In this document: positions 1 through 9,781 of the stretch, piece after piece | Layout: each line of letters starts with the position of its first letter | Numbering within the stretch: the stretch's first letter is position 1 | Source: Circinella minor | Taxonomy: Eukaryota; Mucoromycota; Mucoromycetes; Mucorales; Lichtheimiaceae | Reading direction: 5' to 3' | Assembly (NCBI GenBank): GCA_016758965.1 | Contig: JAEPRB010000408.1 | Location: 1-24,504 of the forward strand | Length of the DNA: 24,504 bases | Notes under the pieces: generated by a model | Seen by the model: only the letters and a program-made list of their open reading frames with translations | What the model was told of the DNA's origin: nothing | Database searches by the model: none | Made by a program: the position numbers and the translations under genes

Positions 1-1365
1 TCACTTCAAAAATATCACACTATTCGAAAAGTGCTTGCTAGTTTCCTATCTAGCTGATATGAAGTTGATATCAGGCTAACATCAAGTTGTTTGCAACCAC
101 TTGATAGCACCCTTGTTGTCCAGTGAAGCTTTAAAAATGAGAAAAACACAGAAAAATGTATGAAAAAGAAAACAAATCGATGTATCTTTATAAATTAATG
201 TTTTAAGATTATGCATTATGTTGATTTTACATCAATGCTTTAATAGCATATATTGGTTGAATGTTATTATTCTTATCATACAGAACAAGTTTGAACAGCA
301 CGCCTTTTCTTTTCATAGCGATAAGAGACGTCTACAAGTATATTATAAACGTTTTTAGTAGTCATTGCTTAACTGGGTGCTATGTAATAGTATATACTTT
401 ATAGTGAAGAAGAGAAATACTGGTGTCATTTTGTTATATTAACTATAATATTCACAAATATCTTTTATTTTACAAAAGCTATATGAACTAGTTTATACTA
501 AATAACTATTGTAATAAATGGTACATAATAGTATAGGTCTATGTTCTCTGTACAATTAATAGACGTGATTTTTTTTATGGTTTTCTTATGTATATTCTAT
601 TTGAAATATAAAATGTAATTCATGGAGTATAAGAATATTATGAAAAAAGGGAAATAAACATTATTTTGAGATTTCAGTATTAAGTATCTTATATTTCACC
701 ATCACACTTAATAGAAAGGATAAGAGACGAGCAATTTTTAAAAAAAAGGGAATACACGGGCGATTAAAATAATAATAGTTAAAATAGCTCCATGCGTGAA
801 CTGAACGCCCGCCTGCACGAAAAAAAACAAAAAAAGGTTCAAGTTCTTAACCAATTCGGCAAAACGAACATGTTCTTTTTTCTCCGTTAATATGTTTTAG
901 AGATACGATCATAAATTTGAAGTTGCGCTATAATGAATGTTATCAATATTACTACCAAGGACTAGGCATTATGATACAGCAATGGTACATCTTGGATTCA
1001 CTTAGTCTTTATTAATGCTCAAACCATGTATGAGAATGCCTATATTTCTATGAGTACTTTTGCATATATATATTCAAATAAGCTAAATACTAAGCACAGA
1101 TAGGTTTTAACTTTTTTTTTTGGCACTATAGTAATATAATTTTTTTTTCTTGGTTTAACTCCAGTTCTTTTTTTTTAACTAGGAAAAAAAAGGCACATCA
1201 AACTATTTTAAACTGTATAGCTTGCCTATGTTTTTTTATGTTTTATATCTACTGTAATTGCTCCGATTCAGTATTTAGTTTTACTCATATAAAATATTAC
1301 ACCACAACAATAACAGAATGGAAAAAAAACAGAATCTTGTTAAATTTAAATATTATTATTCTTCA
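1..1365. other. AT-rich intergenic stretch
   Basis: No reading frame of note was found on either strand. The stretch is AT-rich with many short A and T runs, such as the T runs near 1110-1180. A slightly more GC-rich patch lies near 790-830 but contains no recognisable gene. Confidence 0.5.
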
Positions 1366-2051
1366 TCACTTATAATAATATACTCTATCTATATTATCAT
1401 TGCCATTCCTAACATCTGTTGCTTCTCTTTCCATTTCACCAATTCCCTCCGTTGTAATTCTCTTGTTGAATTCTGAATCCCCACGAAGTATTGGGGCTTC
1501 ATCTACCACACCAAAAACATTGCCAGGGAATGTATTAGTTGTTTGCCTGAAAATGCTGTTGGGGTACCATGAGTGAACAAGTAAATAAGGAATAATAGTT
1601 CCTAATGCCTTCATTTTTTTTCTTCTATTATTTTTCCTGCTTTTTTTATTGCCTTTTTTTTATCCTCTACACTCGGAAAGGATTCTTGGAAATCATTAAG
1701 TGAATGGACATTGCCACAATAGCCGAAGATATCGGCAGGCCCATCATCAACATCGTCAATTTCGTAACGAGATTTGAGCTGAAGTACTGCTTCCTGGATG
1801 ATAAATGCTACAATAACATAGCGAGGCAGACATGCAGCGCTAATATCATCATGAATGTCAAAATGAAGCGTATCAATCATCTTTGAAACGACTTTCTTGA
1901 TATCGCCATACTCAACTTGGTTGGCCAATTCAAAAGCGCGTCTACAACGGGTTACTTTTCTTGAGTTTCTTTTCTCCCTCTCTCTGTTTCTATCGCGCCA
2001 CCTTTGTCTTCGGTCAACAGTTATATTATCACTATAATTGGAGTAACTTTC
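1366..2051 (-). pseudogene. Unrecognised gene, frame broken at an A8 run
   Basis: Two minus-strand reading frames join here. The upstream frame is open from 2051 (just after a TAG that could be a 3' splice site) to 1611. It begins with an Arg/Glu-rich segment (RDRNREREKR) and then a more ordinary mixed sequence with a possible helix around KKVVSKMIDTL. The downstream frame starts at an ATG at 1614 that overlaps the upstream stop (ATGA) and runs to 1366, for 82 codons. The overlap sits beside a run of eight A residues on the coding strand (1614-1621), where a one-base slip would fuse the frames into one protein of about 225 residues. The upstream exon has no clear ATG of its own. I do not recognise the family. 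A faint resemblance of the middle segment to the protein at 9782-11225 (the region around VYNDLKYL) is too weak to rely on. It could be a pseudogene, a gene with an unseen intron, or a sequencing slip in a homopolymer. Confidence 0.4.
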
Positions 2052-3509
2052 CTAGCTTAATATACTATACATATATCACTCACTAAAGCTAACAAAAAGA
2101 TATGGAGCTTACTTATTCATATTGTAAACTAAAAAAGGAAGAAGATGTCATAAATGTAACTTGACCGGGTTGTATATAGCTTATTCTTCCTTCGGACTTG
2201 TGTATAGTATAACAAACTATTACTTAAAAATAGACAAAGACCACAACATTTAACTCTTTCCTAACTTTTTACATATACTGTCACATACTTATTGCTGTAT
2301 ATAATGGCAGTATTCACTGTTGATGATGGATACATTAAAAAAGTAATAATAAAAAAAAAAGCTGAAAAGTGGACTGAAGAATAATATAGTACTGTGCTGT
2401 TCATAATTCTAATGACTATTAATCACAGATGAAATTAAATGAGACAGCGCACTTTATTTTCACTTCATATGAGTGTCCTGTTTGTAAATAGGCTGAAACC
2501 TCGATAAATTTAAAGTAAGATAAGACACACTGCCATTAGCTATTTCTGGGAACCTTTCTTTTTTTAAACTTGTCTGTTAAATTAAACATTAGTTTAAAGA
2601 AGGATCCGATCAAAGGATCAAAAGGTTATGCATAAGATTTTATTTAAAGTCGTAATTAAGGAACAATAACGATAAATTGTGCTCAGAATAGGACGAGTTT
2701 ATTAAAGAGGCAAAGGAAATGTAAATAAATTAAAAGAGTGAAAAGAAAAGAATAATATAAACATGCGAAATACAATATATGAAGGTATTGCATACCAACT
2801 ATATTTAGCTATATGCTGATATTTTTCATATTTTTGTGCCATCTCAATACGAGGATTATTGGTTATAGAAGTAAGAATAATGCTGTACGTAGTTACATTA
2901 TATTTAAAATGATAAATCATACGGTTTACTTTGTAAAAAAATACATGTCCTTTGTTCACTTATTATTGACCAACTAATGCTTAAAAATGACCTATGCTAT
3001 AAAGAAAAACTTGAGAAGTCTATTGTTATCAAATCACGATTCTCGCTTAATATATCTAAGGTATATATGTTGTTATCAAAGTAGTATTTTGTCTTCTATA
3101 GGATGAACAACAAAATGAAAGAAATCTACACCACATAATTTTTATTACACTTTATTTGAATGATCGACATCATTCATTTTTATTATCTTCTACTGCTACT
3201 ACCTACCTTTAAATATCTATTGTTACGTTCCGTTCGGATCGTAATTAATAAAATAAAAAGAAAATATAAGAAATTCCGAGTAAAAGACTCAAGGAATAAG
3301 GAAAGTTATATCAATAACTTAATCAATAAAAAGAAAAATAAATAAAAGGGCGGTTTTTATAACCAGCAAATTCAACCGATCAAATAGTCGGGAAAAGAGT
3401 TTATTTCAATAAAAATGAAAGAGAGTGAACTAATTGTTGTTTTGTTTGAAAGGAAGAAACTATCCTTTTTATACTAATTATTTAATTATCTAACTCCTTA
3501 ATTTGAATC
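2052..3509. other. AT-rich intergenic stretch
   Basis: Only low-complexity reading frames occur here, for example at 2702-2959 minus and 3160-3345 plus. Their codons are dominated by Ile, Tyr, Lys, Phe and Asn, as expected from chance in AT-rich DNA. Nothing else is recognised. Confidence 0.5.
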
Positions 3510-3685
3510 TTGTTCCAGGTGAAAGTGAATACAATTTCAGGTAAAATGGAATCTGATTCCAGGTAAAATCAAATCTAATTTCAGGTAAAAACGGATCTTG
3601 TTCCAGGTAAAAGCGAATCCAATTTCAGGTAAAATCGAATCTGATTCCAGGTAAAATCGAATCCAATTTCAGGTAAAAACAGATC
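3510..3685. repeat. 22-bp minisatellite, eight units
   Basis: There are eight head-to-tail units of 22 bp built on the core TTCCAGGTAAAATCGAATC. Units alternate between a GATTCCAGG and an AATTTCAGG form, giving a 44-bp higher-order period. All units keep CAGGT, and seven of eight keep CAGGTAAAA. The period is not a multiple of three and no reading frame runs through it, so it is noncoding tandem DNA. Confidence 0.9.
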
Positions 3686-3744
3686 TTATTGGTCATGGTT
3701 AAATTTAGTTATTACTGCTTGTAAAACGGTTGATATTTATTTAG

Positions 3745-3802
3745 AATAATAATAATAATGATAATGATGATGATAATGATAAGAATAAATAAATAAATAA
3801 AG
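3745..3802. repeat. Mixed AAT/GAT/AAAT microsatellite
   Basis: An (AAT) tract grades into GAT and AATGAT units and then AAAT units. It is imperfect and noncoding. Confidence 0.8.
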
Positions 3803-4224
3803 AAAAAAAATATAAGGGATATATATATAAAAAAAAAAAAACTAAGAGAAAAAGGGATGTAACACTATACAATATCGATTATATCATAGAAAATAATACA
3901 ACACGTCGTATGACGGGATCATCACAAATATCATTATCAACGAAATAAACACAAGCATCATCCAAACAGATTTAACCAATATCTACACATTATAGTTGTA
4001 GACACTCGCACGCCAATATAATTCAGGCATAAACACTTGGAAACTGTATTGCTTGTTATTATTATGTATTGTCAAATGGATTTATGGTTTCGGTGCTTTC
4101 AGATATATCACCAATATAATAGCATTAATTCAGTTGATATTTGTATTTATAAAGAATTAAAGAGAAATAAAAAAAGAAAGTAATCAGAAAAGAAAATAAG
4201 AGCAAATAAATAAAAGGAAAATGA
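3803..4224. other. AT-rich intergenic stretch
   Basis: Nothing gene-like was seen apart from A-rich tracts (3809-3842). It lies downstream of the decayed minus-strand gene at 4225-5797. Confidence 0.5.
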
Positions 4225-5797
4225 GCGATTATTGTTGCTTCGTGCGTTAGAATTGTTGCATTGGCGCTTGTATACGTTACTCTGTGGCTTCTTCTTCTTC
4301 GTAGTTATGTTGTTCCTCCTATTCGATTTGTTGTTGTAGTTGCTGAGTCCACAACTTCTGTACTCGTTCTTGATGATGTTGTACTTCCGTAATTGCTCAT
4401 ACCTAATATGACGACTTTAGTCATTGGTACAAATCAACAACAGACTAGTTGATTTGTCTTAATTAGTAAGATCGCTTGGACGTCACGTCACAGTCAAGCC
4501 CAATTCAGGAGCTTAACCTTCTTGTTATGAATAAGCGAGACATCTTTTACGGCTTTTGTCAGGATCGACTTTATCTATGGCTTCCTCTATTATGTACACA
4601 ATATGTTAATTACAAAGTAGCCAAATTTTACTACATATACAAAATATGCTGTATAAATTGGACATATATACGATATGATTTAAGCATATGACAGCTTATT
4701 TCATAATTATCAGCATACTGTAAACTCTTCAAAGTCAACATGTTTGGATTTGCAGCATGTGCACCAGGACGACGGACATGAATTGGTCCATTTTTGAAAG
4801 AGGAAACATCAACAAGATCACATCGGAAGCAGTATGTTCGGTAGAGGTGCCAATAGTTTCTATAGTCAATAAGTAGCTTCAATGGTTTTAGAAAGCATGT
4901 TGGTCAGAAAAAACAGCGAGTACTCCAGTTACAAAGATATAATGCATACACACATCTCATCATCCCTCCTTTACTCTATAATCTTCAGTCTCTTTTTGTT
5001 CTTTCATATATGTCACTTACGCTCCAATTGTCTGTTGAAAATGATCATTTCAACTCAAAAACTGTCAATCATTCTTGATGGGAAGAATCTAACAACATCA
5101 GTATCAACGTCATTCATAAATTTAATACCACCAACTACAAGTCATCAATAAAAGATATTTTCGTTAGTTGTTACTATTTTCACTACTGTGGTTCGATCAA
5201 GTAAATTACCAGAACCATAACCGTTGCTAGTAGGTTGAACGCTTTTATGCGGTTCATGGCTGATGGCAGCAAGAATGCATGTGCTTTCAACATCATATTC
5301 ACTTTGGAGCATTGAAAGATAGCGGTTAAGGCAACCAATTAATTGCCTATACCGTGTTTCCATGCTAATCTTTGTAATTAGGTCGCTGTCCTTTCACTAC
5401 TTGGCATTTTCCTGGAAGCTTTTCAAATTATAGGTTTTTGCTTCATGATATCTCCAGCTTGCTTGGGTTCACTTTCGAACAGCTGCTTTTCTAATATAGA
5501 CATAAAAAATACACGTCAGTACTTGGTACTTCAGGGGTATAGTTGAAAAAAAATATGTGTATGCATTTATTTTTCCAAATTCCTGTGAAGATGAGGCAGG
5601 GATGAAGCACCAAAAGATTCAGCATCCCTTTTGAATTCGAAGAGATCTCTTGACACCAGATCACTAACAATTTAACTGTTGTTTTTTTTAACTTGCTCTA
5701 GTTCTACGTTGATGTTTGTTTGTCTGTTGTCAACGTCATCAACATTATTATTATCGCTGTCGCTGTTGTCATTGTTGTTGCCATCGTCAAAACTCAT
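4225..5797 (-). pseudogene. Decayed paralogue of the 9782-11225 gene
   Basis: Coding-like blocks follow one another on the minus strand. A block from an ATG at 5797 is Asp/Asn-rich, hits a TAA, and then reads on in frame (LFEFKRDAESFGASSLP). A block from an ATG at 5503 (MSILEKQLFE...) ends at a stop near 5426. A block at about 5391-5210 contains YRQLIGCLNRYLSML. Further blocks follow at 5134, 4850 and 4602, the last containing DKSRKRCLAY. A Gln/Glu-rich block near 4400-4225 is interrupted by TAG and TAA. Block by block these align by eye, in the same order, with the intact protein at 9782-11225: FGASSL with LGASLEE, LNRYLSML with YNDLKYL, YGSVGGIKF with LGTEMGGKF, and DKSRKRC with SKTKRQC. 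The intron at 5209-5135 (donor GTAATT, branch AACTAAC, acceptor TGTAG) has the same position and phase (1) as intron 2 of the intact gene. In-frame stops and frame changes make a functional product unlikely. Exact exon limits in the 4530-5130 part are uncertain. Confidence 0.6.
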
Positions 5798-6014
5798 TTG
5801 CTCGCCCAAATAAGAATCTTACTGTCAACTTGGTCCAAAAAAGTCGAATGAGTCAAAATCAAATTTGGTATATAAACATTAGTTTTTAACTCGTTTATTT
5901 TTGCAAAAGCTTCAAAAATAAATAAATAAAATAAATAAATAAACAAAGTTGTGGCTATTCTATAGAGACATGATTTTATATAAGTTAGTATCGGGGTGCT
6001 ATTTCCGTGCAAGC

Positions 6015-6052
6015 CTTGAATTGTGTGCCTGTAAACCTCAAATTTTATTGGC
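6015..6052 (+). repeat. MULE 5' terminal inverted repeat
   Basis: The arm begins CTTGAATTGTGTGCC and ends ATTGGC. It matches the reverse complement of 9149-9186 at 32 of 38 positions and lies 123 bp upstream of the transposase start codon. Confidence 0.75.
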
Positions 6053-6175
6053 CAGATATTTGGCCTACCAATAAATACCATTTTGACCGCTATTTCCTCA
6101 TTTGACTTTGGCATTTTGACTTTGATTTTTTTTTAAAGTTTTTGTTATCAAGTCTTTATTTTGATCTATAATAAT

Positions 6176-8853
6176 ATGGAAAACTATCTTACTACCACAT
6201 TTATCACTCGGCCTGAAAATGATGGTACACCTATAACGTTGACTATTCCAAGATTAGAATATCGTGATTGGATCAAAGATCAAGAAGCAATCTACAACTG
6301 TAGATTTTATAATAAAACTAAAAGTGATGGTGGACGTAGACTTAAGAACAATGAATATCTTGAACATGGATATATACATCCTCCACCTGGTCAAAAACGT
6401 GGCAGAGGAAATGAATCATTTATTTTCAATGAAGTAATATTTTTAATAATTTGTTTTATATACATAATCAGATATTTTTCATTTATTTTTTTATAAGTAT
6501 TTATTAATTTATTTTCTTTTCATTACATGATTGATTAAATATATATTAGCGATTTGCCTGCCAACGAAGTGGTCCCCCTCGAGGAGAAAAATCATTTTGT
6601 TGCAATTGCCAGGCAGGATTCACTGCCTTTGTTAATAACGACAGTGTAGACAAGAACATGATCATGGTACAATACCGGCGTAAGCATACTGGTCATGAAC
6701 CTGGCAGCAACATAGATACAACTTCCGGTGCACTCCCTCGGTTTGTGATGGAATTCATCCAAGCTCAAGTGGAGAAAAGTCTTACCTGGAGAAATATTAA
6801 ACATATGCTTCGTCTTGACAAAGATGTTCTTGAAAATATCTTGGATAGCGAAGACTATGATCAATTACCACAATCAGTGAGAATTGATTATCACCATGTT
6901 TATTATGTGATGAAAATTCATCTTAGACGCCAATCCCAACTTCATCCTTCGATGGCAAACAGTCTTATGAAATGGGGCACTAAAATCCAACACAAAAGAG
7001 GATATTTCGCTTCAAAAAATCTTGATAGATATGAAGAGGGAATGTTTTTTTTTGCATTCATGTCACAATGGCAATTAAAGGTAAGATAATCGACACAAAT
7101 AAAAATACATGATACATTTACCTGATCAATCATGTATTCTTTATTATATAGCTATTGAAAGAGAATGGAGATCTCGTATCTCTTGATTCGACCCATAAGA
7201 CTTGTGTGGATGGTACCAACCATGACTGTTATCTCTACACACTTGTAGCAAGATGCAGGATTACTGGAAAGGGCAAACCATTGACGTGGATGATTACAAA
7301 TTCACAAGCTCAATATCCAATCTTGTATTGGCTTCAATGGCTTAAGGATGAACATGGATATGTACCATCCCGTGTTATGATCGACGATTCTGATACAGAG
7401 ATAGCTGCTATTAATAAGGCATATAATACTGTAAATGATGATGTATCATCTGGCACATATACTGACAATGTGAAGATACTTATCTGTCATTGGCATGTCC
7501 TTCGTGCATGGAAGAAAAATATTCTTACCAAACTCACGGCAAAACCATCCACGCCATCAAAAACTCTGAAGGAAAAGAGAGAAATGCGTGAAGTAGCACT
7601 CTCCCTAATGATGAATATGATGAGAGCTGAAACACCAGTTGATTTTGATCTTGAACATGAAAAGTTTGAGACCTGGTGTATTGATGTTGATGAAGAATGG
7701 GATGGCCCCGAGCTCCGAGCTCTATCAATATTTTGAAAGAGAGTTTCTTCGGAAACGTGAAAAATGGAGCCAAGCATGGCGTAATGTAAGTTTTTTTTTC
7801 TTAAAATATACACATTTTTATGTAGCATTTCCAATGATTCTTATAGCTTACCACATGTAAAAAAGCGCCATCATCATGTAAATACCAACAACTACATAGA
7901 GACTTGGCACCGCCAATTAAAGGAGGTATATTTGCCAAGTCTGAGAAGGCAACGTGTTGATGTACTTGTGTACATTCTTTGGAGTCTTGTTCTCCCTGAT
8001 TTGATACAGGATCATCTTTGCACGGTAGCCAAGTTCAGGCTTCGTAGAATGAACAAGGCAGAAAGAACAAGGCTTGCCCGTGTGAATGAGCTGAATGGTA
8101 AGTAGTCGTTTTCATCAGTTTATCCAATATATATCACTATCATTCAAATTCTTATTGCAACTATAGAAGAAGAAGAAGCTGCCAGGATCGTTAGTCAACA
8201 CGGTAACATAATCAAAGTACTTTCGTTCACGGACGAAAGTATTACATACGATGTGTTGTTCGATGTTGATGACGATTACATTATTTCTTGTACGTGTCCC
8301 GACAACGAAGCAAACGATTCACCATGCAAGCACATGTATTTAGTAGGTATTAATAGATGTACATTATATATATAATCTTGAACTAGTAATAATGTTTGTA
8401 TAATCCAGGTTAATCGTTTTCTAAACATAAGCTTGATCCGCCCGACAACAGCTTCCTCATTATTATCATTATCATCATCACCATCATCATCATCATCATC
8501 ATCACAAGTACAGCAGCAACCCCCGATCATCCAAACAGAAGAGGCTTCGCGTGTGGCATCGCAAGCCCTTCTCAATCTTCTCAATGAAGCTATGAAGAGG
8601 TATAGTATAAAATACAAAAAAAAAGATACGTTGAGTTAGCAGTGACAATTTAATAATGATTATACATATATATATATATAGATTTATAGATTCCTTTGAG
8701 GAACTAAAGATCCAAGTCCAAAAAATAAAAGATATAAAAAGTGTACCTGTTCATAGCCTTAATAGAATTTCCACAATGTTTCAAAATGAAACAAACGAGT
8801 TAAAAAGCTGGAATAGCAGAAATGGTCCTTCAAATCACCAGCCTTGTTATTAA
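6176..8853 (+). pseudogene. MULE transposase, seven exons, frameshifted
   Basis: This gene would cut and paste the surrounding element. The exons read 6176-6433, 6550-7080, 7152-7785, about 7866-8097, 8167-8342, 8409-8599 and 8682-8853, giving about 730 residues if the frame were intact. Exon 2 starts with a Cys cluster (FACQRS, then FCCNCQAGF) followed by HTGHE, as in the FAR1/WRKY-GCM1-like zinc cluster of MULEs. The DDE core shows the first Asp in LVSLDSTHKT (about residue 275), a second in VMIDDSDTE (about 341), CHWHV, and the Glu in NNYIETWHRQLK. Exon 5 carries a SWIM zinc finger (CTCPDN...CKHM). Exon 6 has a Ser run from a TCA microsatellite (8456-8507). In exon 3, CGAGCTC is repeated (7709-7715, 7716-7722), shifting the frame by one and causing a stop at 7734-7736; the correct frame resumes as ELYQYFEREF. 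At exon 4 the best-looking acceptors (7825 and 7846) do not give the right frame, and only a weak AAAAAAG acceptor at 7865 does, so a second defect is possible. Confidence 0.85.
7709..7722 (+). repeat. 7-bp tandem duplication that breaks the MULE frame
   Basis: CGAGCTC occurs twice head to tail. One copy gives a continuous reading frame through the third transposase exon. Two copies shift it and lead to TGA 12 bases later. Confidence 0.85.
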
Positions 8854-9012
8854 AAAAAAATTTTTACATGAATATAAATATTAATATGTCAGGATGGTAG
8901 ATGCATCGTCTTTAGTTTTTTTTTTGTGATGTTTTGTGAGAGAAGTGGGAGAGAGAAAAAAAAAACAAACGCGAAAAAAAAAATTACATCATCAGGCTTA
9001 ATGGATTTGAAT

Positions 9013-9192
9013 GTGTTTAATTGGTTGCTGAGCAAGAAAGCAGCAGAAATAAGTAGCAGCCAATGGAGATTGAGGTTTAGGGGCGCACAATTCAAGTTTT
9101 CGGTGTTTAATTGGTTGCTGAGCAAGAAAGCAGCAGAAATAAGTAGCAGCCAATGGAGATTGAGGTTTAGGGGCACACAATTCAAGTTTTCG
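9013..9192 (+). repeat. 90-bp tandem duplication of the MULE 3' end
   Basis: Two adjacent 90-bp copies (9013-9102 and 9103-9192) differ by eye at one base, 9085 G versus 9175 A. Each copy contains the 3' terminal inverted repeat. The outer copy (arm at 9149-9186) matches the 5' arm better at the variable base. Because 90 is a multiple of three, an open frame runs through it, but that frame is only a by-product of the repeat and is not taken as a gene. Confidence 0.9.
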
Positions 9193-9255
9193 GTCGTGCA
9201 AGCTTATATGTCATATAAAAACTTTGAATTTTTTACACGATTATTTGAAGCATAA

Positions 9256-9781
9256 TGTACTATGTCTGTAAGGCCATCAGTTGTTTTTCAAGGCTCCAAC
9301 GCCTCCTTTGTGGTTTTTTTTATTAAATACACGCACCTGAAGCATTGTCCTGTATATACTAAAATCATATATTTTTATGTGTTGAACTTTTTAAAATAAA
9401 GTACCAAGTTGTGTCTGTCTAGTTTGTCACAAAATATACTTTAAGCATCTAAAAAAGGATTCTTTTCTTCCACTGAATTACCATAATCCTAGTTTTACTG
9501 TTATACACTATTATGTGAATTGATTGCTGTTTTTTTGGTAATGCGAATAAATAATACACTCTACAAGTAACAAATGTTCTAGTTTCTGTGAAACCAATGT
9601 TATTTTCTATTCTATTTAATAACAAGCTCGTGTTTTCTAATCATTTGTTGAAACGTCGAATAAGTCCTATTTAAAAAAAATTATAACCTATTTGTCATCA
9701 CAAAATTATGTATTCAAGAGACTACTCTTTTTTTTTCATAATAACTTTTCCTTCTTTAAGGGCTTGGGATAACAATAATCT
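9256..9781. other. Spacer between MULE and the gene at 9782-11225
   Basis: AT-rich, without a coding frame. It would contain the 3' untranslated region of the minus-strand gene that ends at 9782. Nothing else is recognised. Confidence 0.5.

Larger units (their letters stand above)
6015..9186 (+). mobile_element. Mutator-like element (MULE)
   Basis: A transposase gene of MULE type (6176-8853) lies between inverted repeats at 6015-6052 and 9149-9186. By eye, 32 of 38 bases match between the 5' arm and the reverse complement of the 3' arm. The 3' arm is part of a 90-bp unit present twice in tandem. The inverted repeats may extend further outward, because short blocks such as GCTTCAAA and CAAAGTT recur in order at about 5910-5945 and 9220-9252. 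I could not fix the exact ends or find an 8-10 bp target duplication. The element is probably non-autonomous now because its transposase frame is broken. Confidence 0.7.

Noticed and set aside
3510..3685. Possible CRISPR-like array
   Set aside because: The units are adjacent without unique spacers, so it is a simple minisatellite, and the rest of the window is eukaryotic.
5794..6114. 106-codon minus-strand frame
   Set aside because: It spans the MULE 5' terminal repeat and the AAAT microsatellite, and conflicts with the start of the decayed gene at 5797.
8926..9255. 109-codon frame with a 30-residue internal repeat
   Set aside because: The repeat is a DNA-level duplication of a MULE terminal inverted repeat whose 90-bp length happens to keep frame. 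Composition and position do not suggest a protein.
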